A stretch of 64,000 nucleotides of DNA from positions 4,650,001 through 4,714,000 of the forward strand of contig OZ176057.1 in the NCBI GenBank assembly GCA_964247055.1. The letters are read 5' to 3'. This document shows, in pieces, positions 25,401 to 37,026 of the stretch. The notes beneath the pieces are model-generated. The model was not told the origin of the DNA and did no database searches. It saw only the letters and a list, made by a program, of their open reading frames with translations. A program made the position numbers and the translations under genes. The stretch's first letter is position 1. Every line of letters begins with the position of its first letter. This stretch comes from Paragordius varius (lineage: Eukaryota; Nematomorpha).

Positions 25401-28400
25401 AAAACGGTTGTGGATAAAGTTAACCACTTCCGTGGCAAAGAATTCAACAGCCGTAAATTCAAAAACCTTCTGAAAAATATCCACAGTGAATTTGACAATA
25501 TTTGTACACCGCTGTGCGATGGCTTAGCCTTAAAGTTTTAGATAGACTTTTTGTTTCAAGGCATGAAATTTATTATTTATAAATGATAACAGAAAGTTTG
25601 ACGAGCAAATTTACAGGCACAAACAGTGGGTTTTATTAGCCTACCTTTGCGACATTACCGCGAGGTTATCATTTAACATTTTTATCTAATGAGATGAAAT
25701 TCAGAATTAAGAAGAATTAAAAATTGCTTAAACGTTGAAAATCCATGGCATATGAATATATCCAATATTAAGCAACTTGAGCATTTCGGTTTTGACAAGC
25801 GCATATCATTGAAGAATTCGTAGATCTTAAAAATGATTTCATGAGGCTATATTCAGGGAAAATCGTGGGAAAGAAAGATATGTAGAGTTTTGGCAAGATG
25901 TGCCAAATAAATGTGAGAATATAAGAAAATGTTCTCAAGTTATTAACTGTTTTTCCTTTAACTTACACGTGTGAGGCGGCATATTCAAAAATGAAGTGTC
26001 AAGAATACATACAGAAATCGCAAAACCGATGATCATATGGACGACGTATTAAGATTATTCTCTCATGAGGCGAAACCAAATTTGTCAAAAATTATTGGTT
26101 AATATCAAAATAAATGTTAACGAAATATTTTAATTTTTTAAATGGTGCAAAACGAGTTTCATGCAATCCGCAAAATATTCATTGTGCTGATTTAGAGTAT
26201 AAATATGTGCATATGTGTCAAATAGCTATGAAATATTTGCCATTGGTTCCTGGCCCTCAAAAAAATAATATATTTTATTTGGCCCGTCAAATATTTTTGG
26301 TGAGTACCACTGCTTTAGATAATCTCTCTACCCAATCCAAAAGGCATTTTTAAAAGACAGCAAAATCCAGGAATTGTTTAAAAACCTTATATTTTTTGGA
26401 TAGAGAGATATATAAATATTGATAAAAAAATATAACAGATAATGTGGTTCTGGTTTGGGGGCTTAAGAGTGATCAAAAATTGTTATATGCATTTTAATAA
26501 TAGTTTCATATTAAAAAATCGCAAAATTCACTGTATATCAAATAAAAATTTTCGGTAAAAACTTAATGGTCCATATGAATATCGTTAATCATAGATTATA
26601 TTTAAAGAACAAAGCAGTATTTTTAAAAAATTTAAAACATTAGATCCAAAAGCCGCAAAAACCTCAAAGAGCCAGTTTTCTTAGAAAAAATGCAAATTTT
26701 GAAATTGCGGAAAACAATTTCTTTTAAAAATTGCACCCTTTAATTTGATTTTGGCAGGATTTTATGTTACTTCATGATTTTTAAGCATGATAAAATCTAT
26801 ATAAAAATCTTAGAGACGAAGAACATTTAGATCTCCTCAGAATTTCGTTTTAAACGTAGTAAAATTTCAATAAAATTTTGTAAAAATGAAAACACTATAT
26901 CTTTATCTTCATTTGAAAGCAGAATGACATAGCGAATTTAATGGTATAAGTGTTTTTTAAAAAAAATCTCAATTATGTTAAAAAAACCATGAAGCATTTG
27001 CATGCATCAAAAAATTTTGCCAAAAAAAGCAAAGGTAAGGTATACAAAAAAATATTTTTTTATATCAAAACCTGCCTATTATGTATCGAATATAACGAAT
27101 CGGTGATGAAAATACAAAACAATAATAATTTATTAAGAATTTCGATATATTTATACTTTTTGATTAATGATAATTTTAACATGCATGTGCGTCACAATTG
27201 TAAGAATATGTCTTTTATTCTACGAATATATATATAAGAATTCCACGAATAATGACGCACAAACATAAACGTGCGATTAATATGAAAATATATGTAAGAA
27301 AATATAATGATGCAACGTTGTAGTATCCACTACATAACATTCTCTTCCTCCTCTACAAAACGCTTCGGCGGTTTTCGAACTCGGTCTGGATACCGCCTGG
27401 GGGCCTCCCCCTGCTCAACATCCGATCTCAGTTGATCGGCATGTTTTCGCATCTCTTTTCCATCTTCATCCTTTACTTCATAGGATAACGGCCCCGTCCT
27501 TACTTCCACCGTACCCGGTCGCCATCCTCTTGATGTCTCGTTCTTTATAAAAACTGACTGATCCGGTGTGAATTCTCTTAAGGGTCTCGGTGGCGTACTT
27601 TCTTTAGGCGTTTCTTTATCTTGCAACCAATTCAACGGTGTGTTGATGTTTCTCTTCAAAAACAACGATGCGGGGGTCGTCTTAATCTCGTTATGCCATG
27701 AATTACGATAGGCCAATACATTATTTAAAGCCTCCTGACTCTTCACGCCAGGCATCATCGTGGAACGGAATCTCGACTTCAACGTATAAATTACTCTTTC
27801 TACCAAACCATTTGTCCTTGGGTGGTAGGGCGCCGACGTCACATGCTTAATGTTCCAGTTTGTCATCTTATCCCGAAAATTGAACGATTTGAAATAAGTA
27901 GCATGATCAGATACTAGCATTCTTGGAAAACCATAAGCGGAAAACCATTTCTCCAATTGTATCAAAATCACATCAGATGTAATACTGCTAAGTATCTCCA
28001 CCTCCACCCATCTTGAGAACGCGTCAATTAAAACCAACCAATATTTACCACACATGGGACCCGCGATGTCCACATGGAGTCTTTCCCATATTCCCACATT
28101 GAAGTTCCATTTATATACCGGATTCTCAGCAACGTTCGCCCTGTTTCTCTGACAACACTGACAGTCGTGTACTAACTTTTCAATGTCCTTATCCATTCCG
28201 GGCCAAAACACCACCGACCTGGCTGTGTTTTTCATAGCAACGATACCCGGATGTCCAACATGAAACCAAGCCAAAATTCGTCTTCGTGCAGCTGTTGGGA
28301 TAACCAACCGATCACCAACATATACGAAACCATCGGCATGTTTGAGATCATTTCTAACGGGTTTGAATGCGGATAATTCCGGTGTTGACCAATCATTATT

Positions 28401-31400
28401 TTTAAGTGCCATACGTAGTCGTTTTAACAGTTTATCCTCCAAACAATCTTTTTTGAATTGCGTTTTATTTAAATTTAAATCCACGAATGCGATTTGTCGG
28501 ATTTTTTCGGCCACATATTCATCATCATTGTCTACGGATGTCTGACTCTTTTCGGGAAGTCTTGAAAACACATCGGCCATGTTTGATGATCCCGCAATAT
28601 ATTTCATATCAAAATCATACGCGGCGGCCTTGTAGATCCATCTTAACAATTTACAGTTTTTAATATCACTTAACTTCCGATTGTTTCCGAATAAATGAAC
28701 CAACGGCTTATGATCTGACCAGACCTCACATTTCTGTCCATAAATATAATAATGGAATTTTTCTAAACCAAATAACAAAGCCTTGGTTTCCAATTCAATC
28801 ACAGAATAATTTTTCTCTGCATTCTGGCATTTTCTTGATGCGAATGCAATTGGTACCATTCTCTTATTTTCCATTTGCAGAAGTACAGCTCCAAAGCCTT
28901 TTGTAAACGCATCCACTTGTATTATTGTTTTATTTATGTTATAAGTGGCAAGTAAAGATTCTCTTGATATTAAGTTTTTTGCTTGCTTGAATTCATTTTG
29001 ATGTTCTTGTGACCATCTCCATTCCTTTTTGGATCCTCTTAGTGCATGTAGATTACTAACTTTGATATATAAACCAGGAATAAAACGTTCATAAAAATTG
29101 AGCAATCCCAAAAATGATCTTAACTCAGTTTTATTCGTGTGTGTTGCACATTTAGCAATGGCGTCGAGCTTATCTTGTACAGGACGGATTCCCTGTTTTG
29201 ATAACTCAAACCCCAAAAATTTTATATTCTTCTGATACAGCTTTAATTCATCCGTTCTTAGTGTAAACCCGCATTGTTGTAACTTTGCTAAGGTCTCGCT
29301 CAGATTTCTATCGTGTTCCTCTTTCGTTTTACCAACAATCAAAACATCGTCGAGATAAGCCATTGTGCCCCTGCAATCTTTGAGTACCTCATCCATTATT
29401 CTCTGGAAAAGCATGGGAGAAACCTTCAATCCAAATGGTAGGCGATTAAATTGGAAATATCCCATCGGGGTAGTAATAACTAAATATTTTTTACTTTCCA
29501 CATCCACCGGAATTTGAAGGTATGCGTCCTTTAAATCAATGGACGAGAACCATGTGGATCCCGCACATTTAGATGCGATCGTGTCAAATGTCGGGATAAT
29601 CTGAGATATGTTCTCCATCAAAGAATTGATAGTTACCCGGAAATCAGCACACACCCTAATTTCCCCATTAGTTTTTACGACGTTAACCGTAGGAGTCGCC
29701 CATTCCACATGGTGTTGTGTTGGATCTACGGGACTCACTATTCCCAGGTCTATCAGTCTCTGTATTTCCATCTCTACTTTACTCTGTAGTGCCAATGGAA
29801 TTCTCCGTGCAGCGAAGACTTTTGGTATTGCATCTGATCGGACATACAATTTGACAGGATCACCGTTGTAACAACCCAATTTCCCGTTAAAGAGTTTTGG
29901 AAATCGCTTGAATACATTGTCATGACCATTATTATTATTAGATGTTATTTGATTAACACTCACGTTATCCGGTAAGGTCATGCCACAACCAATGATCCAC
30001 GACAGCCCAAATATAGGAGATAGCTCTTCTTCCGTTACAAAACATTCTAATTTCTTCGTAATATTTCCCATTGTTACATTGACAACTGTTTTTCCCAAGA
30101 GTTTGATTAGGTTGTTTCCGTAGGAAGTTAATCTGGGAGCACTTTTTAGTAACGGTCCTCCCACCGTCTTCCAAACATTTTTATTAATCAAAGAAGCAGC
30201 AGCTCCAGTATCAAAAACCATACTGACAGCTTGGCCATTAATCATAGCGCAAATGTTCGCTTGTGTGCCCCATTTATTATAATTAGCGTTTATATTATCA
30301 CTATATCGTTTCTTATGGCGACACATTGCCTGAAAATGATTTTTTTTATTACAATTGTGGCATATTTTTCCGAACGCGGGACATTGTTTTGGTATATGCG
30401 ATTTACCACATTTGCTACATCTCCGCTTCCATTTATTATTATTGCCATCACCATTTTTTTTATATTCCATATTATTACTCTTATGATTATTATTATTATT
30501 ATTATCATTCGACCGATTCTTTTGAATTTTAAGGATACTGCTTGACGACACATGGGAGGCAATATCGGCCCTTGCAAGTTCCTGAGCCAAGGCCATGTCG
30601 ACAATGGTGGTTAATGACACCGCCTTCCCATCACACTTCGCATCGGGGAATCGTGAATAAAGATCCACTTCCAATGATTGCAAGTTTAATCCAGCCACAA
30701 AACTGTCTCTAATTCTCTCCTCCACCTCTGTTTGAAATTCAGCCTTTTCCGCCACACTCTTGACTCTTTGCAAAAATTCCGTGAATGTTTCTCCATCATT
30801 TCTCCGCAGCAAACTCAAACCTTGCAGCGAAGACAGACTTGGCAGGTGAGAAAAGTTTAAGACCAATGTCATGAATTTTAGACCAAGGAGCATCATCAAT
30901 TGATTCCGGAAAAATCATTGTTTCGATCTTATTAATTGTTTTAAGACCAGCTCCAGCCAAAAACAGTACTTTGATATTATCATCATTAATATCAACATTT
31001 TTGGAGATCATAACTCTTTTGACATATCTGATATAGGTGGCAAAATCATAATTGTCATCGTATCCTTCGATTGAAATTTTATCCATCGTCTTCGTCGCCA
31101 GAATATTATGTATCGAATATAACGAATCGGTGATGAAAATACAAAACAATAATAATTTATTAAGAATTTCGATATATTTATACTTTTTGATTAATGATAA
31201 TTTTAACATGCATGTGCGTCACAATTGTAAGAATATGTCTTTTATTCTACGAATATATATATAAGAATTCCACGAATAAGGACGCACAAACATAAATTGC
31301 GATTAATATAAAAATATATGTAAGAAAATATAATGATGCAACGTTGTAGTATCCACTACATAACACTGCCTTATATTAAAATTAGTTTATATCGGCTTTT

Positions 31401-34400
31401 CATATTCATTTTAAGAATACTAGCCCATTGGCAAATAAAAAAATTATTCTGAACCCAAGGCTAATTGCAAAATAAACATATGTTTTTGCTTTCCCAATAA
31501 CTTTAAATTATATATTTTTATGATTTTTTTGATATGAAGCATTTCCCTTAACATGTGCGCAAATTTTGCGATATTACGATATTGAACAGTCAACTAACTT
31601 TTTTAATTCAATCGCAAGCATCAATACAAAAGATTTTAATGAGCATGATACGTTTTTCTATCAATATATATTTTCATCAGGATATTTTTTTATGGTCATT
31701 GGAGGCAATATATTTATATATATATTGTCATAAGGCATCGATTATGTTTCTATATAAATTATCTTATTTTGAAATTAGGTTATTAAAAATTTTATTTATC
31801 ACATATTAGGCCTACATCTTTCATCTCAAAACACATCCAACTTTAACCTGGTTCGAACAATGCGTAACGTTTGATAGTTTCCCCACTCCGACCCATGAAT
31901 TAATTTATAATCTTTTTTCAGCAACTGTTATGTACATCATACCGCTCATAACTGTCATCACCTGTTATTCTATAATTCTAGTCCGGGTTTTAAGGAGAAA
32001 TCACAACTTGGAACGTTTACAATTCAAAAACGAAGGATCTCTTGTAAGTCAAAACACGTCCCCCCTGTCATTTGCTCCAAAAGGTAATGTAAGCAATGCA
32101 AAAATGTTGAACAACACAGATCCAATAAAACATATGGTAGAAAGCCCTAATGGTTCCCCCAATAATTACTATGACGACTCAAAACACATATCATTGATTT
32201 CGAGGTTAAATCAAAACTACAATAATTCCTATCAAATGGGTCACAAAATTGCCAAACAATATTCCCCTGATCATGGTAAAAAATAGTAATGTGGTTAATA
32301 TTTTTAGCAAAACAATTTTATTTCGTTTTCTTATGCCAAATTATTCAAGATAACCATTCTTGTGTTAATATAAATTGTCCATTTTTCTATTTATTCATCA
32401 AAGAATGTAAAAAAATTAAAACTCAAATATTATTATCCAATAACAATTATTAAAATTTTATAAGACTTAACCTTGGATAAGAACCCGAACCCTAATAAAC
32501 AATTCTCGAAAAAGTAATATTTTAATTTATTTCAATTAACTATGGATGTTAGCACCTTACATTGCTGACACTGTAATATCCTGATGAAATCAATATTTTA
32601 CTATATAATCTATGAGGATTTCATAGTGCTTTTGATTTTGAGCCATAGGAGAAAAAAATACAGTTTGCTAATTGTTCCATATAGAGCGCATGCTCATTAT
32701 TTTTTGGGGTGAAGGTTGGAGGCCTCATTAAAAATATTTTTAGATAATACGATAAGCTACCTCTTTAAGGAAAGTTATTTTATTAAAGTATAAATTTAAG
32801 ATGTGGGCTACGAAAGTTTATTAGTACTTTTATTATGTAAAAAAACGGAAGAATTTCCAGATTGCGCGAGAAATTTTTATTGGCATCAAAAAAAATATTT
32901 TTTAAAGTGCTTTTGCTCAAAAACCTGATTTTGGCAAAAGTATGCTAATAAGTATCCCGTGAATTTTTTAGTATATTAAATATACCTATTCTATTTAGTA
33001 TGATTTGCTGAACTTTTCTACCACCTCGGATATTCTCCATTCTTAAGTTAATTTTTGGTAAATAGACAAATAAAAAAATTCAAAGAAGAAACAATCTGAG
33101 ATTAAATTAATGTTCGGCATTATCGAGTTATATGGATAAAGTATTGTTATAGTAGTATTAATATCGTTTTCAACCTCCAAATACGCTTTAATAAGATCGG
33201 TTAAAAATTAAAGATTTCTCAAAATAGGCATTTTTTCACTCATCAAGCATAACATGGTTAACTCCTTGGCTTTGATGGGTTTAAAAAAGCAAGACGGGTC
33301 TAAATTTTGCGAATTTTTAAAAATTAATATTTATAATTAACATAATAAGGATTTATTAGTGAAATTGATTATATATATAGTTAATAAAGGAGCATCTTCA
33401 CCATTAGTTTACGTATTACATATAATAAGCTAAATTCTTTGAGAAAATTTAAATTTTTTTTATCAATCATTGATATATTTCAGAGATGTAGCTAGGGGGT
33501 AGGAAAGGGGGCTGATACACCGGGCGCCATAGCCGGGTTCAGAATTAATTTTATTTCAAAAAATAGGTATTTAAAAGTTAATTTTTTAAATAATACATAA
33601 AAACATAACCCTTTTATGAGTGGTTATGTCTACGGTTTGAATTTGATTATTTTTTAACACGCAAGGGATTGCATGGAAAGGAAAGAAGCGCCATCACGGA
33701 TTTATGTACCAGCCCCCACCGCCAGAAATGCAAACTACCTTTCTGATAGATTTATGAAGGCATTTTGAGAATATTGATATATATTTTACGACCTCTCGAT
33801 TTTTATGCATCGTATGTAGTAATTTTAATTTTGTTTACAAATACTTGAATTAATAAAAAATAGTTTTTCTATAAAAGAAAAATTTAAGCGGTTTAAAATT
33901 TTTTCGTACAAAAAAATTTTCGGAAACCAAAAAACCAGCAATCATTTGGAACCGAAACCGTAAATGGTTTTAACTCCTGGCTTAAATCAATGTTTGCATT
34001 GCAGATAAATATATATAATGTATTGGTTTTAAAAAACTCATGCAGCACAGCAAAAGGTGATAACCTTTTTTGTTTATTCTTTTTATATAAAATAATTTTT
34101 TTAAAATAAAATTTAACATTACTATAGATAAACTTATATCAATCACCTCAAAAACGGGAACATTACGGAAATCTGTTCAATTTTCTGGTCAGGATGGTAT
34201 AGTAAGCAAAAATGGCCATTTAGAAAACCATACATTGAATATGCTGCCCCATGCGATGTTAGCAGAAAAGGGCAGAGTTAAAAAGGCACTGTCAACTATT
34301 TCGCACGAGTTGTCCCCTATCGTTGAACATGGAAATATATCTTTGAAATCGAATCCGCTCATTCAAAAAAGCGCTGTGAATTCTTCGGATGCTAAAGGCA

Positions 34401-35227
34401 GTATCGCGACATCTTACGTTCTATGTCCCAAGGATTCGCCTATTAAAATGGCGAAAATAGTGCATGAACCAGAGGGAGAAAGCCCCCATATCATGTATCA
34501 TAATTCTTTGATAGAAAACAGTAATATATCTTATAAAGGTAACAACCATCGACCAAGAGCTAATCTATCAATTTCTTTAACACCATCCTATGAGTTATCA
34601 AGCTCTCCCACAATCGAAAATGCAGACCCTAATGATGAGGAAGAACGTATATCGTCATTTACTCAAAGTTCCGATACAGTAAGTCTTGCTAATCCTTATA
34701 ACAAAAGTCCAATATCTCATCGGAGCTATGATCAACGTTTTACATTTAATGAGTTTCAACAAAGGAAAAAACCTTCATCGGAAACTAATAAGTTGTCTCC
34801 TTCTGCAGAAGTCAGTTATCAGCTTGGTGGGCAAGGATCAAGCCCAACCACATTTTTTAAGGCACTTGGTCAACAATCCCGGAGACGATTAAAACGGTTC
34901 ACAAGTACACAAAAACGTAAGCGAATCAAACTCCTGAATGAGGCCACTCGAAGCAATTTAAAATTAATTAAAATGACTGCCCTTATCATAGCCGTATTCA
35001 TATTCTGTTGGACGCCGTATAACATAATGAGTTTTTGGCACTATTTTTCCAAGGAAACGGCCCAAAAAGTAAATCCTATCGTCCAACGTATCCTATTTAT
35101 TTTTGCCGTTTTTAATTCTTGTTTCAATCCACTAATCTATGGCTTGTTTAATGTTAATTTAATTTCAAGTGCCTTAATCCGTGACTACTTTAACCATCTC
35201 AAACGTCGATGTTTACCATATTGGTAA
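17032..35227 (+). CDS. Loop-expanded GnRH/corazonin/AKH-type G-protein-coupled receptor (3 exons)
   Basis: Predicted plasma-membrane peptide-hormone receptor. Exons 17032-19497, 31810-32275 and 34128-35227 join in phase 0 and then phase 1 and total 4,032 bases (1,343 residues). The start ATG opens a hydrophobic signal-like segment. TM1 is about residues 297-324 (GN at 313-314); TM2 about 726-747 with LHLCISDLL and PLELGW; TM3 holds Cys762 and IFGLYLSS, then DRC (786-788) in place of DRY; loop 2 has Cys840 in FEQCVTF; TM6 has CWTPY (1271-1275) and TM7 NPLIY (1311-1315). FEQCVTF, PLExGW, WxAG and FGLYLSS are marks of the GnRH/corazonin/AKH family; which member is undecided. Family members usually have 350-450 residues. 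The excess is a 296-residue N-terminus rich in N-glycosylation sites, a loop 1 of about 400 residues and a loop 3 of about 370, both Asn/Lys/Ser-rich. The C-tail is short. The frames are clean, so it looks functional. Confidence 0.88.
19498..22783. other. Receptor intron 1, left part (non-coding)
   Basis: A+T-rich sequence without recognisable exons. The intron spans 19498-31809 (12,312 bases). I looked for an extra exon between TM4 and loop 2 and none is required, because exon 2 joins exon 1 directly in frame. Confidence 0.6.
22784..22980. mobile_element. Near-perfect 197-bp palindromic MITE with TA duplication
   Basis: It begins AATGGCAAAAAAACGCGTTT and ends CGCGTTTTTTTGCCATT; the two halves are reverse complements through to a centre near 22880. 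TA flanks both ends. It can fold into one long hairpin. Size and TA target suggest a Tc1/mariner-type MITE. Confidence 0.75.
22983..24457. other. Receptor intron 1, middle part
   Basis: No exon or bounded repeat is recognised. Open frames of about 70 codons on both strands at 22987-23234 overlap each other and look like chance. Confidence 0.45.
24466..26312 (+). mobile_element. hAT DNA transposon (BED-finger type), decayed, in receptor intron 1
   Basis: The termini are imperfect inverted repeats CAGTGATACTCA and TGAGTACCACTG, with a GCGGCCCGCGGGCCGC-rich left end. They are flanked by a perfect 8-bp target duplication CTTTAGAT (24458-24465 and 26313-26320). The interior carries relics of a ZBED/SCAND3-like hAT transposase on the same strand. 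Intact duplications with a decayed coding region suggest an internally deleted copy mobilised by an active relative. Confidence 0.9.
24954..26100 (+). pseudogene. hAT transposase remnant (BED finger, DDE part, hATC dimerisation domain)
   Basis: Three pieces are recognised. The first is a start-like MTSNAKRKLSDENRSFKRE then a BED zinc-finger piece CFICKDHIIKYNMERHLNV (about 25040-25105), lacking its final His. The second, 25119-25541, encodes LCTDGCPFIIGTNKGF, the catalytic-Asp block of ZBED/SCAND3-like hAT transposases, and a NSRKFKNLLKNI stretch. The third, about 25970-26090, encodes YTCEAAYSKMK and, in another frame, DDHMDDVLRLFSHEAKP, as in hATC domains. Stops and frameshifts separate the pieces, and sequence between the BED finger and the catalytic block appears deleted. 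Full transposases have 600-700 residues. Confidence 0.8.
26321..27071. other. Receptor intron 1, between the hAT and Ty3 insertions
   Basis: A+T-rich DNA; nothing gene-like is recognised. Confidence 0.45.
27077..27339 (-). repeat. 3' LTR of the Ty3-type element
   Basis: On the minus strand it opens TGTTATGTAGTGGATACTAC and closes ACATAATA. It is almost identical to 31104-31365. Confidence 0.9.
31104..31365 (-). repeat. 5' LTR of the Ty3-type element
   Basis: Same boundaries as the partner LTR. Its outer edge lies only about 440 bases upstream of receptor exon 2. Confidence 0.9.
31371..31809. other. Receptor intron 1, last 440 bases
   Basis: Non-coding A+T-rich sequence up to the acceptor at 31808-31809. 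The tract before the acceptor is pyrimidine-poor, as is common in A+T-rich invertebrate introns. Confidence 0.5.
31810..32275 (+). CDS. Receptor exon 2: extracellular loop 2, TM5, start of loop 3
   Basis: The acceptor is ACATATTAG|GCC and the donor CATG|GTAAAA. The exon encodes AYIFHLKTHPTLTWFEQCVT, the TM5 core MYIIPLITVITCYSIIL, then the first part of loop 3. The first 40 codons precede the only internal Met, so this exon is easily missed if coding is called from a start codon. It ends in phase 1 with a G that joins AT of exon 3 to make Asp978. Confidence 0.88.
32276..34127. other. Receptor intron 2 (1,852 bases, phase 1)
   Basis: The intron interrupts loop 3. It contains repeat fragments: a TAATATCCTGATGAAATCAA block near 32576 that recurs at 3604, 50215 and 57126; a C/G-richer patch near 33490-33720 (GGGCGCCATAGCCGGG, CCAGCCCCCACCGCC), probably a decayed element; and GGAACCGAAACCG near 33948, reminiscent of the CAGGGCTTGGAACCGG family. 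Confidence 0.6.
34128..35227 (+). CDS. Receptor exon 3: rest of loop 3, TM6, TM7, C-tail
   Basis: The acceptor is AACATTACTATAG|ATAAAC. It encodes about 280 residues of loop 3, ending in a basic stretch (RRRLKRF, KRKRIK), then TM6 (MTALIIAVFIFCWTPYNIM), TM7 (FAVFNSCFNPLIYG) and a tail with one Cys near the end. TAA is at 35225-35227. Confidence 0.88.
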
Positions 35228-35260
35228 CGTATTATGATATTAAAATGAATGTAACGAATC

Positions 35261-35266
35261 AATAAA
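35261..35266 (+). terminator. Candidate polyadenylation signal of the receptor gene
   Basis: AATAAA lies 34 bases after the stop codon. In DNA this A+T-rich the hexamer is common, so support is from position only. Confidence 0.45.
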
Positions 35267-36132
35267 CAAATATATAGAGAGTCCTGCTTTAGATAGACAA
35301 ATAATATATGTGATAAATGTTGAAATGATTAAAATATGTTGTCCAAAATATCTTATATTTTATTATGCTTAAATGTGCAATGTAATAAATAACACGACAT
35401 AAATGTTATTATTCAAAGGAAGAAAAATGGATAATTTAAAATATATTTTTTATAGATATATATTTGAATTTGTGATCATTAATTTATTATACATATAATT
35501 GTGATTTGATCTAATATATATATATATATATATATTTACTATGAGGAGTAAAGTAAGAAAAATAAAATAATGTAAATAAAACTCAATATCTAATATTTTT
35601 ATCATAATAACCATATTTTTATGAATTCTTAATTTTTAATAAATTACTCTATCGTTTTCAATAAACTAAGGAGTAGTAAAGATAAAAGGAGGTAATACTT
35701 CCAATTACACCACATTTTACAATCGCAATACCAATTGGTAGGCCATTTATAAAATTTAAGAATAAAATATTTAATTATTTCTTATTTATGTAATTTCAAA
35801 TAATAATGTTTTGTCTTTATAAATTTAATTATCATTGTAAAATGGTTCAAAAAAATCTATTTTTAAAAAGTATGATTGTCTTTTAGAACTTGTCAATTTT
35901 ACCTTTTGTCCGTATGATTAAAATTTTTATAGATCGCACCTAAAATGCCTACCTTTGATATAAAATAGATATATTTTATATTAATAATTAGATATTGTTA
36001 TTGTCTAATAACTAGCAATCATATATAGTATTTTAGAATGCCTAAGTCAAGTCCGTATATATTTATAACATATTATCCCGCCAATGAGGGAAACAGTAAG
36101 GATTACTTGAGCAAATCAGTTTATAAAAAGCG

Positions 36133-36173
<41 letters not shown>

Positions 36174-36923
36174 TTGGGCAGCTTAGTCAAAATATCAAAA
36201 GACCAATATTATGAAAATTATTTAAAAATAAAGAAAATATACATTTACCACAACGTGGGCGAAATTTTAGCCAATCTTATAAAATATGTGGTATACTAAT
36301 TTGAAACTCACAAAATTACAATAAAATTGAAATTATACCGACAAAAGCGTAAAAATATAAAGACAAATATTTTTTTAAAATACAACTATACATTTAAATC
36401 TTAATTTTTTTTAAATATAATCATTGTTTTAAATTCCAAGTATAGAATAGAGATGTATATTAATAACACAATCAATTACACATATTTTAATTGTTGATAA
36501 ATAATTTTAAAAGAATTAAATAAGGTTTGAAATGTGGTTATTTTTCGATAAAATAAATTTGTCTGTATTTCCATTTTTACTGTACGTTAAGGTAAAAGCA
36601 AAAAAATATATTAAATTATAATATTTTTGCCTAAAAAATGAAAGAACTTTGCTGCTAAAATATATATATATATATACGGCATTTAATTTATTTAAACAAA
36701 AAGTTGGCCCCATTATAAAGGTATAAATATAATTATTAATATATATTACACTTTCAACTTTATAGGTTTTGGATAATAAAACTTTAGTTTTATGGCCAAG
36801 TAAATAAACCGTTTATTGCATAATTAAAAAGAAGAAAGAAAAGTTAAATTACTATATATAACTAAAAAAATTAATAATAAAACTATTTTTTTCTCTAATA
36901 TTTTATAATTGAGTTTGACTATT
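35267..36923. other. Intergenic region between receptor and secreted-protein gene
   Basis: It holds (AT)n tracts near 35515 and 36138-36170, one arm of the CAGTAAAAATT family near 35865-35930 (GTATGATTGTCTTTTAG, CCTTTTGTCCGTAT), and the bounded element at 36319-36582. No promoter motif can be assigned with confidence. Confidence 0.45.
36319..36582. mobile_element. Short TIR element (CAGTAAAAATT family) with TA duplication
   Basis: Begins CAATAAAATTGAAATTATAC and ends GTATTTCCATTTTTACTG. TA flanks both ends (36317-36318, 36583-36584). The inner arms GACAAAAGCG/TTTGTCTG follow the family pattern. Confidence 0.7.
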
Positions 36924-37026
36924 ATGAGTTGGTTATCTTCTTTTTGCTACTTGATATTTTTTTCGTTTTGCATACTCTCTCAAAAAAATTTAGTCAAGTG
37001 TGATGATCACGATTCAGGGGATACAG
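36924..37026 (+). CDS. Secreted-protein exon 1 (signal peptide)
   Basis: Encodes 34 residues plus one base, ending CDDHDSGDT. The donor is ACAG|GTAAAA. Confidence 0.72.

Larger units (their letters stand above)
27077..31365 (-). mobile_element. Ty3-type LTR retrotransposon (Mag / K02A2.6-like), nearly whole
   Basis: The element lies antisense in receptor intron 1. LTRs of about 263 bp (27077-27339 and 31104-31365) are near-identical, differing at roughly four sites, and a 5-bp duplication CTGCC flanks the whole (27072-27076, 31366-31370): a young insertion. Reading right to left: a primer-binding region TTCTGGCGACGAAGACG next to the 5' LTR; Gag with two Cys/His knuckles near 30310-30425 (CSKCGKSH, CHNCNKKNHF); protease DTGAAAS near 30200; reverse transcriptase about 29900-29300 (YLDD); RNase H about 28950-28550; integrase about 28280-27750 (HHCC zinc finger and DDE core). 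The two-knuckle Gag and pol order fit Mag/K02A2.6-type elements. It looks nearly whole, with about one interruption. Confidence 0.92.

Noticed and set aside
25119-25541. A 140-codon frame as an independent host gene
   Set aside because: It is the catalytic block of the hAT transposase relic inside 24466-26312, with BED and hATC pieces on either side.
30231-30604. Frames of about 70-104 codons on both strands
   Set aside because: They are shadows of the Gag region of the Ty3-type element at 27077-31365.
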